Assembly: GCA_035645145.1 (NCBI GenBank)
Contig: DASQNC010000015.1
Coordinates: forward strand, 62,001 to 126,000
DNA length: 64,000 nt
Direction: 5' to 3'
Source of the DNA: Azospirillaceae bacterium
Lineage (GTDB): Bacteria; Pseudomonadota; Alphaproteobacteria; Azospirillales; Azospirillaceae
This document shows positions 36,069 to 48,810 of the stretch, piece after piece. The notes under the pieces were generated by a model. That model was not told the origin of the DNA, did no database searches, and saw nothing but the letters and a program-made list of their open reading frames with translations. Position 1 is the first letter of the stretch, and the number at the start of each line of letters is the position of its first letter. Both the position numbers and the translations under genes were made by a program.

Positions 36069-36131
36069 AAGTTTGAATTTACATATGGATAGTTTCAAGA
36101 AACCTTGACATGCAGTTCAAGTTTCAAACTT
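36069..36131. promoter_or_regulatory. repeated AGTTTCAA-like sites between XRE and RTX genes
   Basis: In an A+T-rich divergent region there are AAGTTTGAATTT (36069-36080), AGTTTCAAGAAACC (36091-36104, itself containing GTTTC/GAAAC) and the perfect palindrome AAGTTTCAAACTT (36119-36131). TTGACA at 36105-36110 is a likely -35 for the rightward RTX gene. The three related sites fit an XRE operator array controlling both directions. Confidence 0.5.
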
Positions 36132-36198
36132 ACTGTACAAGCTGGCAGCCGAATCCGAGGCTTGGCAGCGCTCTGCAACCGGATACGAGGAATTGGAA

Positions 36199-37299
36199 AT
36201 GTCGAAGCCCTGGCCTCTCCATCTGCTAGGCCACCCTGTTGCCGGCAACCCGTATGTTCCCGTCGCCAACCCCGGCGAGACGTTGGCTCTGGGCAAGGGT
36301 CTTGCGCCTGCCCATGGCGAGTCGGTTCCGTTCAATATCGTGAAGGGGACGGACGGCGATGATGCCCTGGTAGGGGGGGGTGGTGTCGACCGGTTGGACG
36401 GGTTGGCCGGGAACGACCGCCTGACCGGCAACGCCGACGACGATTTTCTGGTCGGCGGCCTGGGCAATGACACCTTGGTTGGCGGTGCGGGCCGGGACAC
36501 CTTTGCCTTTTTCGACGCCGACCTCGCCACCGCCCAGCACGACGTGATCGAGGACTTCGAGGCCGGCGTCGACCGCCTTTCCATCAGCCTGCCGTCCGGG
36601 GCTGGTTTCGAGGCCGTGCAGGTTGGCGGGAACGTCGAAATCCGCTTCGACACCGGCAGCGTGGTCGAAGTGCGCAATGCCACGGTCGAGGCTGTCGAAT
36701 CCTCGATTGACGTCATCAGGAATACCAACCTCACCGTGGATTTTGATCTGGCCATCCTGCCGGCTCGCCCGGTTTCCGGGGGGCCGATCAACCAGGTCGT
36801 CGGCTCCGTGGGCGACGATGTGCTGACCGGCACCTCCGGACTCGATGAAATCTTCGGCGGCGAGGGCAACGATCGCCTGAGTGGCGCAGCCGGTGCCGAC
36901 ATTCTGAACGGCGGTGGCGGCAACGACACCCTCAGCGGTGGCGAGGGCGATGACCTGTTCGTCTTCGCAGGGCTGAAGGCCGGTGAGTTGGACACCATCA
37001 CCGACTTCCAGGTCGGCGATGCTCTCAGCTTCGTCTTCCCCGTCGCGGAAAGCACCGGGATGACCCAGGTCGGCGATGATGTCCATATCGGCTTCGAGAG
37101 CGGCGGCACCGTCGTGGTCCAGAACGCGCTGCTGGACGAGGTTTGGGCAGCGACCCGCTGGGGCCTCACCCTGGACGAGGTCGCAGAGAAGAACCTCGTT
37201 CTGCCGGCAGAGCCATGGCGGGACGAGATCGGGCAAGGAACCGTCCTGAAAGTGGCCAACGCTCCGTTCCAGGACGGAAACATCTGGCACTTCTTCTAA
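36199..37299 (+). CDS. RTX calcium-binding protein, type I secretion substrate-like
   Basis: A 366-residue acidic protein without a signal peptide. Two RTX blocks are seen: residues about 52-100 (KGTDGDDALVGGGG, AGNDRLTG, LGNDTLVGGAGRDTF) and about 204-252 (GDDVLTGTSG, GEGNDRLSG, GGNDTLSGGEGDDLF). Each is followed by a beta-rich segment with a DVIEDF or DTITDF motif, the usual RTX spacing. The C-terminus (QDGNIWHFF) is aromatic, as in many type I secretion signals. No secretion genes lie in the window. ATG 36199 follows GAGGA and is preferred to TTG 36193. A terminator closes the gene. Confidence 0.85.
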   Translation: MSKPWPLHLLGHPVAGNPYVPVANPGETLALGKGLAPAHGESVPFNIVKGTDGDDALVGGGGVDRLDGLAGNDRLTGNADDDFLVGGLGNDTLVGGAGRDTFAFFDADLATAQHDVIEDFEAGVDRLSISLPSGAGFEAVQVGGNVEIRFDTGSVVEVRNATVEAVESSIDVIRNTNLTVDFDLAILPARPVSGGPINQVVGSVGDDVLTGTSGLDEIFGGEGNDRLSGAAGADILNGGGGNDTLSGGEGDDLFVFAGLKAGELDTITDFQVGDALSFVFPVAESTGMTQVGDDVHIGFESGGTVVVQNALLDEVWAATRWGLTLDEVAEKNLVLPAEPWRDEIGQGTVLKVANAPFQDGNIWHFF

Positions 37300-37316
37300 G
37301 GTCTGCCGGACGGCCA

Positions 37317-37342
37317 GGGCCCGCCACTCCCCAGGCGGGCCC
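37317..37342 (+). terminator. rho-independent terminator after the second RTX gene
   Basis: GGGCCCGCC (37317-37325) pairs with GGCGGGCCC (37334-37342) around an eight-base loop. ATGGGTTTTC follows, with a short T tract. It lies 17 bases past the RTX stop. Confidence 0.7.
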
Positions 37343-37392
37343 ATGGGTTTTCGGCACGATGACGCCGGCCAATGGATGGCGTAGGTCGTGCC

Positions 37393-38205
37393 CTAGCGAT
37401 CGAACGACCCGATCATCTCCGCGAAGCCGGAGGGATCCTCGTCCGGCCAGAGGTGTCCCACGCCGGGCACCTCGACGTGTCGGGCGGACCGGATGCACCG
37501 CGCCGCCGCCCGCGACGGGATGGCGAACACCGGCCGCGTTCGCGAACCCCACACGATTGAGACGGGAGCCGCCAGCGTGCCGAGGTCGTCGGCGCCGATC
37601 TGCGGAGGCGGTTCCTGCGCGAGAAGGCGCGGCATCGAGTGGGCGTTGTCGAGGATGATGTCCCGGGACATGGACGGCTGGTCGTCGAAATAGCCGGGAC
37701 CGCCGGATCCGTCGATCAGCCGGCGGACGGCCTCGATCCTGTCGCCCCGGCCCGCGGCCTCGAAGATCGGGCCGAACATGGCTTGGGCGTCCTGGCCGAA
37801 TGCGGCCAACTCGTCGGGGTCGGTGACATAGGTCGGCACCCCGGGCTCGTACACGATCACACGGGTGAACAGGTCGGGTTCCCGCAAGGCGGCATGGAAC
37901 GCCGCATGCCCGGCATAGGACCAGGCGACAAGCCGTACCGGACCGATGCCCAGCGCCCGGACGAAGGCGATCAGATCCTCGGCGTGCGTGGCGACCCCGA
38001 ACGGCGGGCCGTCCTCGCGCCAGGGCGTCGTGCCGAACCAGCGCTGCGTCGGCGCGAGGCAGCGATGGCGCGCCGACAGGATGGCACTGTGCCGCTGCCA
38101 TGTCCGGTGATCGCCCAGCGCCCCGTGCAGGAGCAGGAGGGGCGGCCCGGTCCCCTCGTCCGTATAGGGGAACACATCCTCGCCGAGGGTGATGTGACGC
38201 AACAT
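37393..38205 (-). CDS. alpha/beta hydrolase
   Basis: A 270-residue cytosolic hydrolase. The oxyanion segment is LLLLHGALGDHRTW, the nucleophile elbow VAWSYAGHAA (serine) and the histidine VPGVGHLWPDEDP. The acid that normally follows the sixth strand (WGSRTRPVF here) is not an obvious aspartate; a glutamate earlier (VYEPG) may serve. The GALGDHRTW and WSYAGH patterns recall the 3-oxoadipate enol-lactonase/haloperoxidase group, but the substrate is unknown. It lies downstream of nrdJ on the same strand with a weak hairpin between. Confidence 0.82.
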   Translation of the reverse strand: MLRHITLGEDVFPYTDEGTGPPLLLLHGALGDHRTWQRHSAILSARHRCLAPTQRWFGTTPWREDGPPFGVATHAEDLIAFVRALGIGPVRLVAWSYAGHAAFHAALREPDLFTRVIVYEPGVPTYVTDPDELAAFGQDAQAMFGPIFEAAGRGDRIEAVRRLIDGSGGPGYFDDQPSMSRDIILDNAHSMPRLLAQEPPPQIGADDLGTLAAPVSIVWGSRTRPVFAIPSRAAARCIRSARHVEVPGVGHLWPDEDPSGFAEMIGSFDR

Positions 38206-38251
38206 GATGTGATCTCGAATGCGGAAGGCTCGTTCTCACCCCACCAAATGA

Positions 38252-38278
38252 CTTGGGCGCCCGAATGGAGCGCCCAAG
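38252..38278 (-). terminator. possible terminator after nrdJ
   Basis: CTTGGGCGC (38252-38260) pairs with GCGCCCAAG (38270-38278). On the minus strand only TCATTT follows, so termination may be weak and allow read-through into the hydrolase gene. Confidence 0.45.
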
Positions 38279-38305
38279 CCGTTCCGATGGACAATCGCGG
38301 ACTGT

Positions 38306-41983
<3,678 letters not shown>

Positions 41984-42515
41984 TCTCATACGCTCCCGTT
42001 TTCGGCTCGCGGGCAAGGGCGCCTCATCACGGCGCCGGCCCCCATATCTCGTGCTTGAAACAAGCTGTCACACAAGAAGTTGCGTCAGTCCACCGAACAT
42101 TGGAGTTGACAGGCGGGGTGGCAACGCTCCACGGGCACCCTTGTGGCGGTACAACGGACGCGTGTGCGCCAGGAGAACCGAGGGGTTCCGCGGGTCCTGC
42201 CGGCGAGGAGGGGTCCTGGGGGTTAATCCATCCGTGGCATGTCGTCGGGGCGTCGGCGCCTGCCCCCGTATGCGCGTGCATTTTCGGACGGTGCGGATTC
42301 GCCGGGCCGGAGACCGCCCGGGCGCCGTCGTGGTCCCATCGGTTTTCGACGGACCGGCACGGGTTCCCCTCCCATTTGTCATTCGGAACATATATAAGCT
42401 GGCGTGCGCCGGCCCCGGACGCCTGTCGCGCGTGCCGGCCTGTGGGCGTGCGCGCTGGACGGGCGTGACGGCTGGTGCCATAGTCCCGCGCGATTCGAAG
42501 ATCACGAAACGAGCC
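41984..42515. other. 532-base intergenic region between nrdJ and the NDUFA12 gene
   Basis: Divergent promoter region. A TATATAAG sequence (42391-42398) could be a -10 element for the rightward gene, leaving a leader of about 110 bases. I searched for a cobalamin riboswitch core and NrdR boxes ahead of nrdJ and saw neither. The frames across it look like chance. Confidence 0.45.
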
Positions 42516-42905
42516 ATGGCAAACATCGCCGATCTGATGGACTGGCTGAACGCCACCTATATCCGCGTGTTCACGTGGCGGCGCGGCGTGAAGGTCGGAA
42601 CCGATCCCTTCGGGAACGTCTACTACCGAGAGCGCAAGCCCCGCAAAGGCATGCGCGCGCGCCGCTGGGTCGTCTACAACGGCGAGATCGAGGCCAGCCG
42701 GGTGCCGCCGGAATGGCACGGTTGGCTGCACTATACCCGGGACGAGCCGCTGCCGCAGAACAGCCCGTTCCACAAGCCGTGGGTGAAGGAGCATCTTCCG
42801 AACCCGACCGGCTCCATGAACGCCTACCGCCCGCCGGGGCACGTGCTGAAGGGCGGGCAGCGCGCCCGCGCGACCGGCGACTACGAAGCCTGGACGCCGG
42901 AGTGA
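42516..42905 (+). CDS. NADH:ubiquinone oxidoreductase subunit NDUFA12
   Basis: A 129-residue accessory subunit of respiratory complex I, peripheral on the matrix/cytoplasmic arm. The family core is visible: TWRRGVKVGTDPFGNVYYRER, RRWVVYNGEIEASRVPPEWHGWLHYT and PNPTGSMNAYRPPGHVLKGG. In bacteria it is confined to alphaproteobacteria, supporting the taxonomic call. ATG 42516 starts the typical MANIADLM. It is first in a same-strand row with mlaD and a DUF2155 gene, the order usual in this class. Confidence 0.94.
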   Translation: MANIADLMDWLNATYIRVFTWRRGVKVGTDPFGNVYYRERKPRKGMRARRWVVYNGEIEASRVPPEWHGWLHYTRDEPLPQNSPFHKPWVKEHLPNPTGSMNAYRPPGHVLKGGQRARATGDYEAWTPE

Positions 42906-42990
42906 CCGGCCCGGCGCCGCAGGTGCGGGACGCGGGGGCCCGGCGGGCCGCCCGCGCGGAGCCCGCCTGTCAGGCAAGGATTCGGCTGGG

Positions 42991-43500
42991 ATGAGCAGAA
43001 ACGTTATTGAAACCGTGATGGGGGCGGTGGTCCTGGTGGTCGCCGCCTTGTTCCTGTTGTTCGCCTATCGCACCGCGGACATCCGTGCGGTGCAGGGGTA
43101 CGAGCTGCAGGCGCAATTCGGCTCGACCGGCGGCCTGCAGGCCGGTGCCGACGTCCGGATCAGTGGAGTGAAGGTCGGCAGCGTCACCGGCCAGTCGCTC
43201 GATCCCCAGTCCTATCTGGCCGTCGTCCGGATGAACATCGATCCCAACATCAAGCTGCCGGTGGACACGGTCGCCTCGATCCGCAGCGAGAGCCTGCTGG
43301 GCGGGCGGTTCCTGGCGCTCCAGCCCGGCGGCGACCCCGACATGCTGCCGCCGGGCGGGCGTATCCAGTACACCGAAGCCCCCATGGATCTGGAGGATCT
43401 GCTCGGCCGTTTCATCTTCTCGGCCGGACAGCCGGGCGGCCAGGGCCAAGGGCAGGGACAGCCGACCCCGCCCGCGCGGCCCGACACCGAGACGAACTAG
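42991..43500 (+). CDS. mlaD: Mla lipid transport substrate-binding protein MlaD
   Basis: A 169-residue periplasmic MCE protein. An N-terminal anchor (MGAVVLVVAALFLLFAYRT, about 10-28) is followed by the MCE domain: LQAQFGSTGGLQAGADVRISGVKVGSV, then LDPQSYLAVVRMNI and RSESLLGGRFLAL. A Gly/Gln-rich tail ends the protein. MlaD forms a hexameric ring with the MlaFE ABC core, moving phospholipids between membranes. MlaE and MlaF are encoded 11-13 kb away here (54351-55918). Confidence 0.93.
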   Translation: MSRNVIETVMGAVVLVVAALFLLFAYRTADIRAVQGYELQAQFGSTGGLQAGADVRISGVKVGSVTGQSLDPQSYLAVVRMNIDPNIKLPVDTVASIRSESLLGGRFLALQPGGDPDMLPPGGRIQYTEAPMDLEDLLGRFIFSAGQPGGQGQGQGQPTPPARPDTETN

Positions 43501-43594
43501 GCCCGTCGCCGGGACGGCGCGACAAGCGTCCGCGCGGACCCCGGCGAGCGCCGCGGGTGGGGCGAACGCCGCAAAACGGATGCCGGGAACGGGC

Positions 43595-44032
43595 ATGAAC
43601 ACCAAGGCCGCATACCTCGTGTTCGCTTCGGCCGTCGCAGCGGCCTGCTGGGCGGGTGTTCCGGCGGCCCAGCAGCGCGTGCTGGAGCCACGCCCGGTCG
43701 CCGTGTTGCAGGGGCTGGACAAGGGCACCGCGCGCACTTCGACCTTCGAGGTCAAGGTGGGCACCGCCACCCGGTTCGGATCGCTGACGGTGCGGGTCGA
43801 AGCCTGCCGCCAAGCCCCGCCGATCGAGCCGCCCGAGACCGCGGCCTTTCTGGAAATCTGGGAGAACCAGCCGAGCGAGCCGCCGCGCCGCGTCTTCTCG
43901 GGGTGGATGTTCGCATCCAGCCCGGCGCTCTCGGCTCTGGAGCATCCGGTCTATGATGTCTGGGTCAAGGACTGCAGGAACGAGTCCACGACCTCCATCC
44001 CCGCATCCGACGGAAACACCGCCCGTACCTGA
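43595..44032 (+). CDS. DUF2155 periplasmic protein
   Basis: A 145-residue protein with a signal peptide ([21 protein letters not shown]) and the DUF2155 domain: [44 protein letters not shown] and a terminal [25 protein letters not shown]. The function is unknown; in alphaproteobacteria it sits with NDUFA12, mlaD and aat, as here. Its last 82 bases overlap the convergent aat gene, covering only the polar tail after the conserved domain. Confidence 0.88.
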   Translation: MNTKAAYLVFASAVAAACWAGVPAAQQRVLEPRPVAVLQGLDKGTARTSTFEVKVGTATRFGSLTVRVEACRQAPPIEPPETAAFLEIWENQPSEPPRRVFSGWMFASSPALSALEHPVYDVWVKDCRNESTTSIPASDGNTART

Positions 44033-44598
44033 AGGGCGCTGGCGAGCCGGGCCTTGTAATCCCTGCGGGGGGTCTCGATGGCGCCGAACTGCCGCAGATG
44101 CTCGGTGACGAACTGCGTATCGAGCAGGGTGTAGCCACCGGCCACCAGCCGCGCCACCAGATGGACCAGCGCCACCTTGCTGGCGTCGGTTGCCCGGCTG
44201 AACATGCTTTCCCCGAAAAAGGCGCCGCCCAGCGCGACGCCGTAGAGCCCGCCCACCAGTTCGCCGGCCTGCCAGCATTCCACGCTGTGGGCCTGGCCCA
44301 TTGCGAAGAGGCCTTCGTACAGCTCGACGATCCGGTTGTTGATCCAGGTTTCCGGACGGTCGGGTGCCGGCGCGCCACACGCTTCGACCACCGCGCGGAA
44401 AGCGGTGTCGCAGCGGACCTCGAACACCTGCCGGCGCACCGTCCGGCGCAGGCGCCGCGGGACATGGAAACCGTCGAGGGGCAGGATGCCGCGCAGGTGC
44501 GGATCGAACCAATGCAGTTCGTCCGAAGCCGCACTCTCCGCCATCGGGAAGATACCGTGGGCGTAGGCGTTCAGCAGGATCGCCGGCGTGATGTCCAT
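43951..44598 (-). CDS. aat: leucyl/phenylalanyl-tRNA--protein transferase
   Basis: A 215-residue enzyme adding Leu or Phe to proteins with N-terminal Arg/Lys, marking them for ClpS/ClpAP degradation. The family motifs are present: [73 protein letters not shown] and the [17 protein letters not shown] segment. ATG 44598 follows AGGGGTCAGGG. Longer frames upstream do not resemble Aat. It converges on and overlaps the DUF2155 gene. Confidence 0.95.
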   Translation of the reverse strand: MDITPAILLNAYAHGIFPMAESAASDELHWFDPHLRGILPLDGFHVPRRLRRTVRRQVFEVRCDTAFRAVVEACGAPAPDRPETWINNRIVELYEGLFAMGQAHSVECWQAGELVGGLYGVALGGAFFGESMFSRATDASKVALVHLVARLVAGGYTLLDTQFVTEHLRQFGAIETPRRDYKARLASALQVRAVFPSDAGMEVVDSFLQSLTQTS

Positions 44599-44681
44599 AC
44601 CCTGACCCCTGGATGCACGGACCACTCTGCCCGAACCGGCGGCCCGATCAAGGTCCGACATGCGGGGCAATCCGCGCCGCT

Positions 44682-45026
44682 TCAGCCGTCCGTCACGATG
44701 TGCGGCGCGCGCTCGAAGGCCTCGATCAGCTCCGCCAGGGTACCGGCGCGTCTGACCTTGCGGCGCCCGACCACCAGTGCGTATTCCACCGCACGGTTGC
44801 CGGATCCGGGATACTTGGCCACGGCGAACAACGGCTTGTCGAAGCTGTGCCGGAACACCGAAAAGAGCGCCGCGCCCGGCGTATGGTCGATGGCGTAGTC
44901 GCGCCATTCGCCGCGGGCGACGCGGGTGCTGTACAGCTGGAGAAGGTGGGTGAGTTCGCTGCGGTTGAAGTAGACCCGGCGCCCGTTCGGCCGCCGGAAA
45001 TCTGCGAGGTGGATGATCTGGGTCAT
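44682..45026 (-). CDS. DUF2794-family protein
   Basis: A 114-residue cytosolic protein of a family restricted mainly to alphaproteobacteria. Conserved blocks are [30 protein letters not shown] and [19 protein letters not shown], followed by [23 protein letters not shown]. The function is unknown. ATG 45026 fits the family start. It is upstream of aat on the same strand with an 83-base gap. Confidence 0.88.
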   Translation of the reverse strand: MTQIIHLADFRRPNGRRVYFNRSELTHLLQLYSTRVARGEWRDYAIDHTPGAALFSVFRHSFDKPLFAVAKYPGSGNRAVEYALVVGRRKVRRAGTLAELIEAFERAPHIVTDG

Positions 45027-45224
45027 CTCGGTTTGATGCCGGTGGTCCGGTGGAAGGTCCGGACACCGGCCAGTGTTCCGCACTTGCCGGTTCCCGTCCA
45101 GAAAAGGTGCCGGGGCGCGACAGGACGCGCGGCGTCTCAAGGGTTGCAGTGCTTGACCCTTTCGGGGGGGCTCTCTAAGGTCCGGCGGCCCGGTCCAGCC
45201 GGGTTTTTGGCATTGGACTCTGGT

Positions 45225-45875
45225 ATGACCGCCGACTTTATCCGCGAGATCGAAGAGGACATCCGGCGCGACCGCTACAAGCGACTGTGGGATCGGTTCG
45301 GCGTTTACATCGTCGCCGTCGTCCTCGTCCTTGTCGCCGCGGTCGCCGGCGTGTCCGCCTGGCGCACCTGGCAGGCCTCGCAGGCGGCGGAACGGACCGC
45401 CCAGCTTGCCGTGCTGTTCGAGCGGGCCGAGCGACGGGAGGACGGCATCGCCGACGCGCTGCGGGCATTCGCGCAGGATGCGGAGGGCGGTGCCGCCACG
45501 CTCGCACGGCTGGAAGAGGCTGCGGTCCGCGCCCGGGCCGGCGATGTCCAGGCCGCGGTCGCCATCTGGGACGGGATCGCCGCCAACCCATCGCTGTCCT
45601 CCGCCTACCGGGATCTGGCGACCCTGCTGGCCGCCATGCACCAGCTCTACAGCGCCGAGCCGGCGTTGCTGGCCGCCCGTCTCGGGCCGATGGATTCGGA
45701 CATCCATCCCTACCGCTTCTCCGCACGCGAGCTGCTGGCCGTTCTCGCCCTGCGCCAGGGCGACACCGCGAAGGCGAAGCGGATTCTGGACGCGCTGGCC
45801 GCCGATCCCCAGGCACCCGAGGGCGTGCGCAGCCGCGCCGCCGAACTGTCCACGCTGCACGGCAACCCGCAATGA
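45225..45875 (+). CDS. YfgM-like tetratricopeptide membrane protein
   Basis: A 216-residue protein with a cytoplasmic start (FIREIEEDIRRDRYKRLWDRF), one membrane helix (VYIVAVVLVLVAAVAGVSAW, about 27-46) and a periplasmic helical TPR-like domain (AAVAIWDGIAANPSLSSAYRDLATLL, then ARELLAVLALRQGDTAKAKRIL). It belongs to the TPR_21/YfgM group, an ancillary factor of the SecYEG translocon in enterobacteria. It overlaps bamB by four bases (ATGA), matching the conserved yfgM-bamB-der order. Confidence 0.88.
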   Translation: MTADFIREIEEDIRRDRYKRLWDRFGVYIVAVVLVLVAAVAGVSAWRTWQASQAAERTAQLAVLFERAERREDGIADALRAFAQDAEGGAATLARLEEAAVRARAGDVQAAVAIWDGIAANPSLSSAYRDLATLLAAMHQLYSAEPALLAARLGPMDSDIHPYRFSARELLAVLALRQGDTAKAKRILDALAADPQAPEGVRSRAAELSTLHGNPQ

Positions 45876-47239
45876 GCCATCGGACCGCGCGGGCCGAAGA
45901 GCCCCGGCAACGCCCCGTCGGCGCGCGCCTGTGCGCCACCCTCGCCTTGGCCACGGCCCTGTCCGGGTGCGGGATCACCGACTGGTTCGGTGCGTCCGAG
46001 CCGCCCCCGTTGCCCGGCACGCGCATCGCGGTGCTGACCAACCAGACCGAGATCAATCCCGACCCCGAGATTTCGTCCCAACCGGTTTCGGTCCCCGCAC
46101 CGGAAGCGAACGCCGATTGGCCGCTGGTGGGTGGAACGCCCAGCCATGTCGTCGGCAATCCCGCCCTGCCGGGCACCCTGCGCGAGGTGTGGCGGGTCGG
46201 GATCGGCTCCGGCTCCTCCTCCTCCCGCCTGCTGACCGCGCAGCCCGTGGTCGCCGGGGGGCGGGTTTATGCCATGGATGCCGCCTACGAGGTGTCCGCC
46301 TACGAGGCGCAGACCGGCCGGCGGCTTTGGGCCGTGGCGGTCCGTCCGGAGCGGGATGCGGGTGATCCGCGCGGGGGCGGGGTCGGCTTCGGCGACGGGC
46401 GTCTTTACGCCACCACCGGCTTCGGCGAGGCGCTGGCGCTCGATCCGGCCAACGGCACCATCCTTTGGCGGCAAAAGCTTCCCGCGCCCGCGCGGTCGGC
46501 CCCGACGGTGGTCGGCGGGCGGCTGTTCGTCGTCACCTCCGACAATCAGCTCGTCGCCATGAATGCCGCCGACGGCAACCGGCTGTGGGTCTACACCGGC
46601 ATCGCCGAGATGGCCGGTGTGGCGGGCGGAGCCGCGCCGGCGGTGGACGGCAGCGTTGTGGTCGCCCCGTTCTCGTCGGGCGAGGTCGTGGCCCTGCGCG
46701 CGGAGAACGGACGGCTGGTGTGGGGCGACAGTTTGGCGGCCATTCGCCGGACGGGCGCCATCTCGCAGCTCGCCGACATCGTGGGAAGCCCGGTCGTGGG
46801 CCGTGGGCTGGCGTTCGCCGTGAGCCACAGCGGACGCATGGTCGCCATCGACGTTCGGTCCGGCGGCCGGGCGTGGGAGCACGATATCGGCGGTCGCGAC
46901 ATGCCGTGGGTGGCCGGCGACATGCTGTATGTCATGTCGCTGAACGCCGAGCTTGTCGCCATCACCCGCCAGTCGGGGCGGGTGCGCTGGGTCCGTCAGT
47001 TCGACCGGCTGGAGCGGCCCGACCGCCGCGACCTCACGATCCAATGGGCCGGGCCGGTCATGGCGGGCGGCCGGCTGTGGTTGGCGAATACGCGGCGCGA
47101 GTTGCTGGCGGTGGACCCCGCGGCCGGCGAAACCGTTCAGACATTGTCGCTGCCGGATGCGGTCCGCATTCCTCCCGTGGTCGCGGGGGGCACCATGTAC
47201 GTGCTGACCGACGGCGGCCAGCTTATCGCGTACCGGTGA
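45872..47239 (+). CDS. bamB: outer membrane assembly lipoprotein BamB
   Basis: A 455-residue lipoprotein of the beta-barrel assembly machinery. The signal peptide ends in a lipobox (ALATALSGCG, lipidated cysteine at about residue 35). The mature protein is an eight-bladed PQQ-like beta-propeller; typical blade endings are YAMDAAYEVSAYEAQTGRRLW, LALDPANGTILWRQKL and LVAITRQSGRVRWVRQF. BamB aids docking of outer membrane proteins on BamA. Its start overlaps the YfgM-like gene and its stop is one base from der, so the three genes are an operon. Confidence 0.94.
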   Translation: MSHRTARAEEPRQRPVGARLCATLALATALSGCGITDWFGASEPPPLPGTRIAVLTNQTEINPDPEISSQPVSVPAPEANADWPLVGGTPSHVVGNPALPGTLREVWRVGIGSGSSSSRLLTAQPVVAGGRVYAMDAAYEVSAYEAQTGRRLWAVAVRPERDAGDPRGGGVGFGDGRLYATTGFGEALALDPANGTILWRQKLPAPARSAPTVVGGRLFVVTSDNQLVAMNAADGNRLWVYTGIAEMAGVAGGAAPAVDGSVVVAPFSSGEVVALRAENGRLVWGDSLAAIRRTGAISQLADIVGSPVVGRGLAFAVSHSGRMVAIDVRSGGRAWEHDIGGRDMPWVAGDMLYVMSLNAELVAITRQSGRVRWVRQFDRLERPDRRDLTIQWAGPVMAGGRLWLANTRRELLAVDPAAGETVQTLSLPDAVRIPPVVAGGTMYVLTDGGQLIAYR

Positions 47240-47240
47240 T

Positions 47241-48716
47241 ATGACCTTCCGCGCTGCCATCCTGGGCCGACCGAACGTCGGCAAGTCCACCCTTTTCAAC
47301 CGTCTGGCCGGCAAGCGCTTGGCGCTGGTCGACGACACGCCCGGCGTGACCCGCGACTGGCGCGAGGCGCCCGCCCATCTGGGCGGCCTGTCCTTCACCG
47401 TGGTTGACACCGCGGGCCTGGAGGAGGCGTTCGACGAGAGCCTGGAGGCGCGGATGCGCCGCCAGACCGAGCGCGCCCTGGCCCGTGCGGACGTGGTTCT
47501 GCTGATCGTGGATGCCCGCGCCGGCATCACGCCCATGGACCGGCACTTCGCCAACTGGCTGCGCAAGGGCCGCGTCCCGGTCGTTCTGGTCGCAAACAAG
47601 GCCGAGGGGCGGGCGGGACAGGCCGGCATGCTGGAGGCGTTCGAGCTGGGACTGGGCGCGCCCATCCCCATCTCCGCCGAGCACGGCGAGGGGATGGCCG
47701 ATCTGGTGGAGGCCCTGCTGCCCTTCGTGCCGAAGGAGGCGAGCGAGGCGGACGGGGCCGGAACCGATGGGGCGTCCGCGTCGGGTGCGCCCCGGGGCGT
47801 CCCCACCGCCGAGCGTGTGACCGACGCCGAGCTGGATGCCGCCGAGGCGGCAGCCGCGGCCGAGCAGGACATCGTTACCGAGGATCCGGAGGCATGGCGG
47901 AGCCGCACGTTGCAGCTCGCCATCGTCGGCCGACCGAACGTGGGCAAATCGACCCTGCTGAATGCCCTTCTGGGCGAGGAGCGGGTGCTGACCGGGCCGG
48001 AAGCGGGCATGACGCGGGACGCGATCACCGCCGATCTGGTTTGGCGGGACCGGCCCCTGCAAATCGTGGACACGGCCGGCATGCGGCGGCGGTCCCGCGT
48101 CGAGAACAAGCTGGAGAAGCTGGCGGTGGCCGACGGGCTGCGCGCCGTGCGCCTAGCCAACGTCGTTGTCCTGGTCGTGGACGCCGACGCCATCCTCGAC
48201 CGCCAGGACCTCGCCATTGCGCGCCTTGTGCTGGACGAGGGCCGCGGGCTGGTGATCGCGGTCAATAAGTGGGACATCGCGACGGACCGCAAGGCGGCGT
48301 TGCAGACCCTCAAGGACAAGCTCGAGGCGCAGCTGCCCCAGGCCCGCGGCATCCGCTGGGTGACCTTGTCGGCCCTGCGCGGGCAGCGGCTCGATGCCCT
48401 GCTGGAAGCGGTGTTCGACACCTACGAGATCTGGAACCGCCGCATTTCCACGGCCAAGCTCAACCGTTGGCTCAAGTGGGTGACGGACAGCCATCCGCCG
48501 CCGTTGGTGGAGGGGCGCCGGATCCGCCTGCGCTACATGACCCAGATCAAGACCCGGCCGCCCACTTTCGCAGCCTGGACGACGCGGCCGGTCGAGCTGC
48601 CGGAAACCTATGTGCGCTACATGGTGAACGGTCTGCGCGAGACCTTCGACCTCCCGGGTGTCCCGGTGCGCTTCTACCTGCGCAAGACGAAGAACCCCTT
48701 CGCCGACGAGACCTGA
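47241..48716 (+). CDS. der: ribosome-associated GTPase Der (EngA)
   Basis: A 491-residue essential GTPase for 50S subunit assembly, with two tandem G domains and a KH-like C-terminal domain. The first has GRPNVGKSTLFNRLAG, DTPGVTRD and NKAEG; the second has GRPNVGKSTLLNALLG, AGMTRDAI, DTAGMRRR and NKWD. The NKAEG in domain one is a conserved variant in this family. An acidic linker of about 60 residues between the domains is longer than in E. coli. It ends with the KH-like segment and a basic tail (RKTKNPF). It is third in the YfgM-bamB-der operon. Confidence 0.96.
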   Translation: MTFRAAILGRPNVGKSTLFNRLAGKRLALVDDTPGVTRDWREAPAHLGGLSFTVVDTAGLEEAFDESLEARMRRQTERALARADVVLLIVDARAGITPMDRHFANWLRKGRVPVVLVANKAEGRAGQAGMLEAFELGLGAPIPISAEHGEGMADLVEALLPFVPKEASEADGAGTDGASASGAPRGVPTAERVTDAELDAAEAAAAAEQDIVTEDPEAWRSRTLQLAIVGRPNVGKSTLLNALLGEERVLTGPEAGMTRDAITADLVWRDRPLQIVDTAGMRRRSRVENKLEKLAVADGLRAVRLANVVVLVVDADAILDRQDLAIARLVLDEGRGLVIAVNKWDIATDRKAALQTLKDKLEAQLPQARGIRWVTLSALRGQRLDALLEAVFDTYEIWNRRISTAKLNRWLKWVTDSHPPPLVEGRRIRLRYMTQIKTRPPTFAAWTTRPVELPETYVRYMVNGLRETFDLPGVPVRFYLRKTKNPFADET

Positions 48717-48810
48717 GGCGGGCCGAAAGGCGGGCACCCGGCCGTGGCGGAATAGAATCCGCGGCCGCCCGTTCATTCGGATGCGATCCGTCGAGCCGAG
48801 GTCCGGTCCC

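Noticed and set aside
41984-42515. Cobalamin riboswitch or NrdR boxes upstream of nrdJ
   Set aside because: I found neither the conserved riboswitch core nor the paired NrdR 16-mers.
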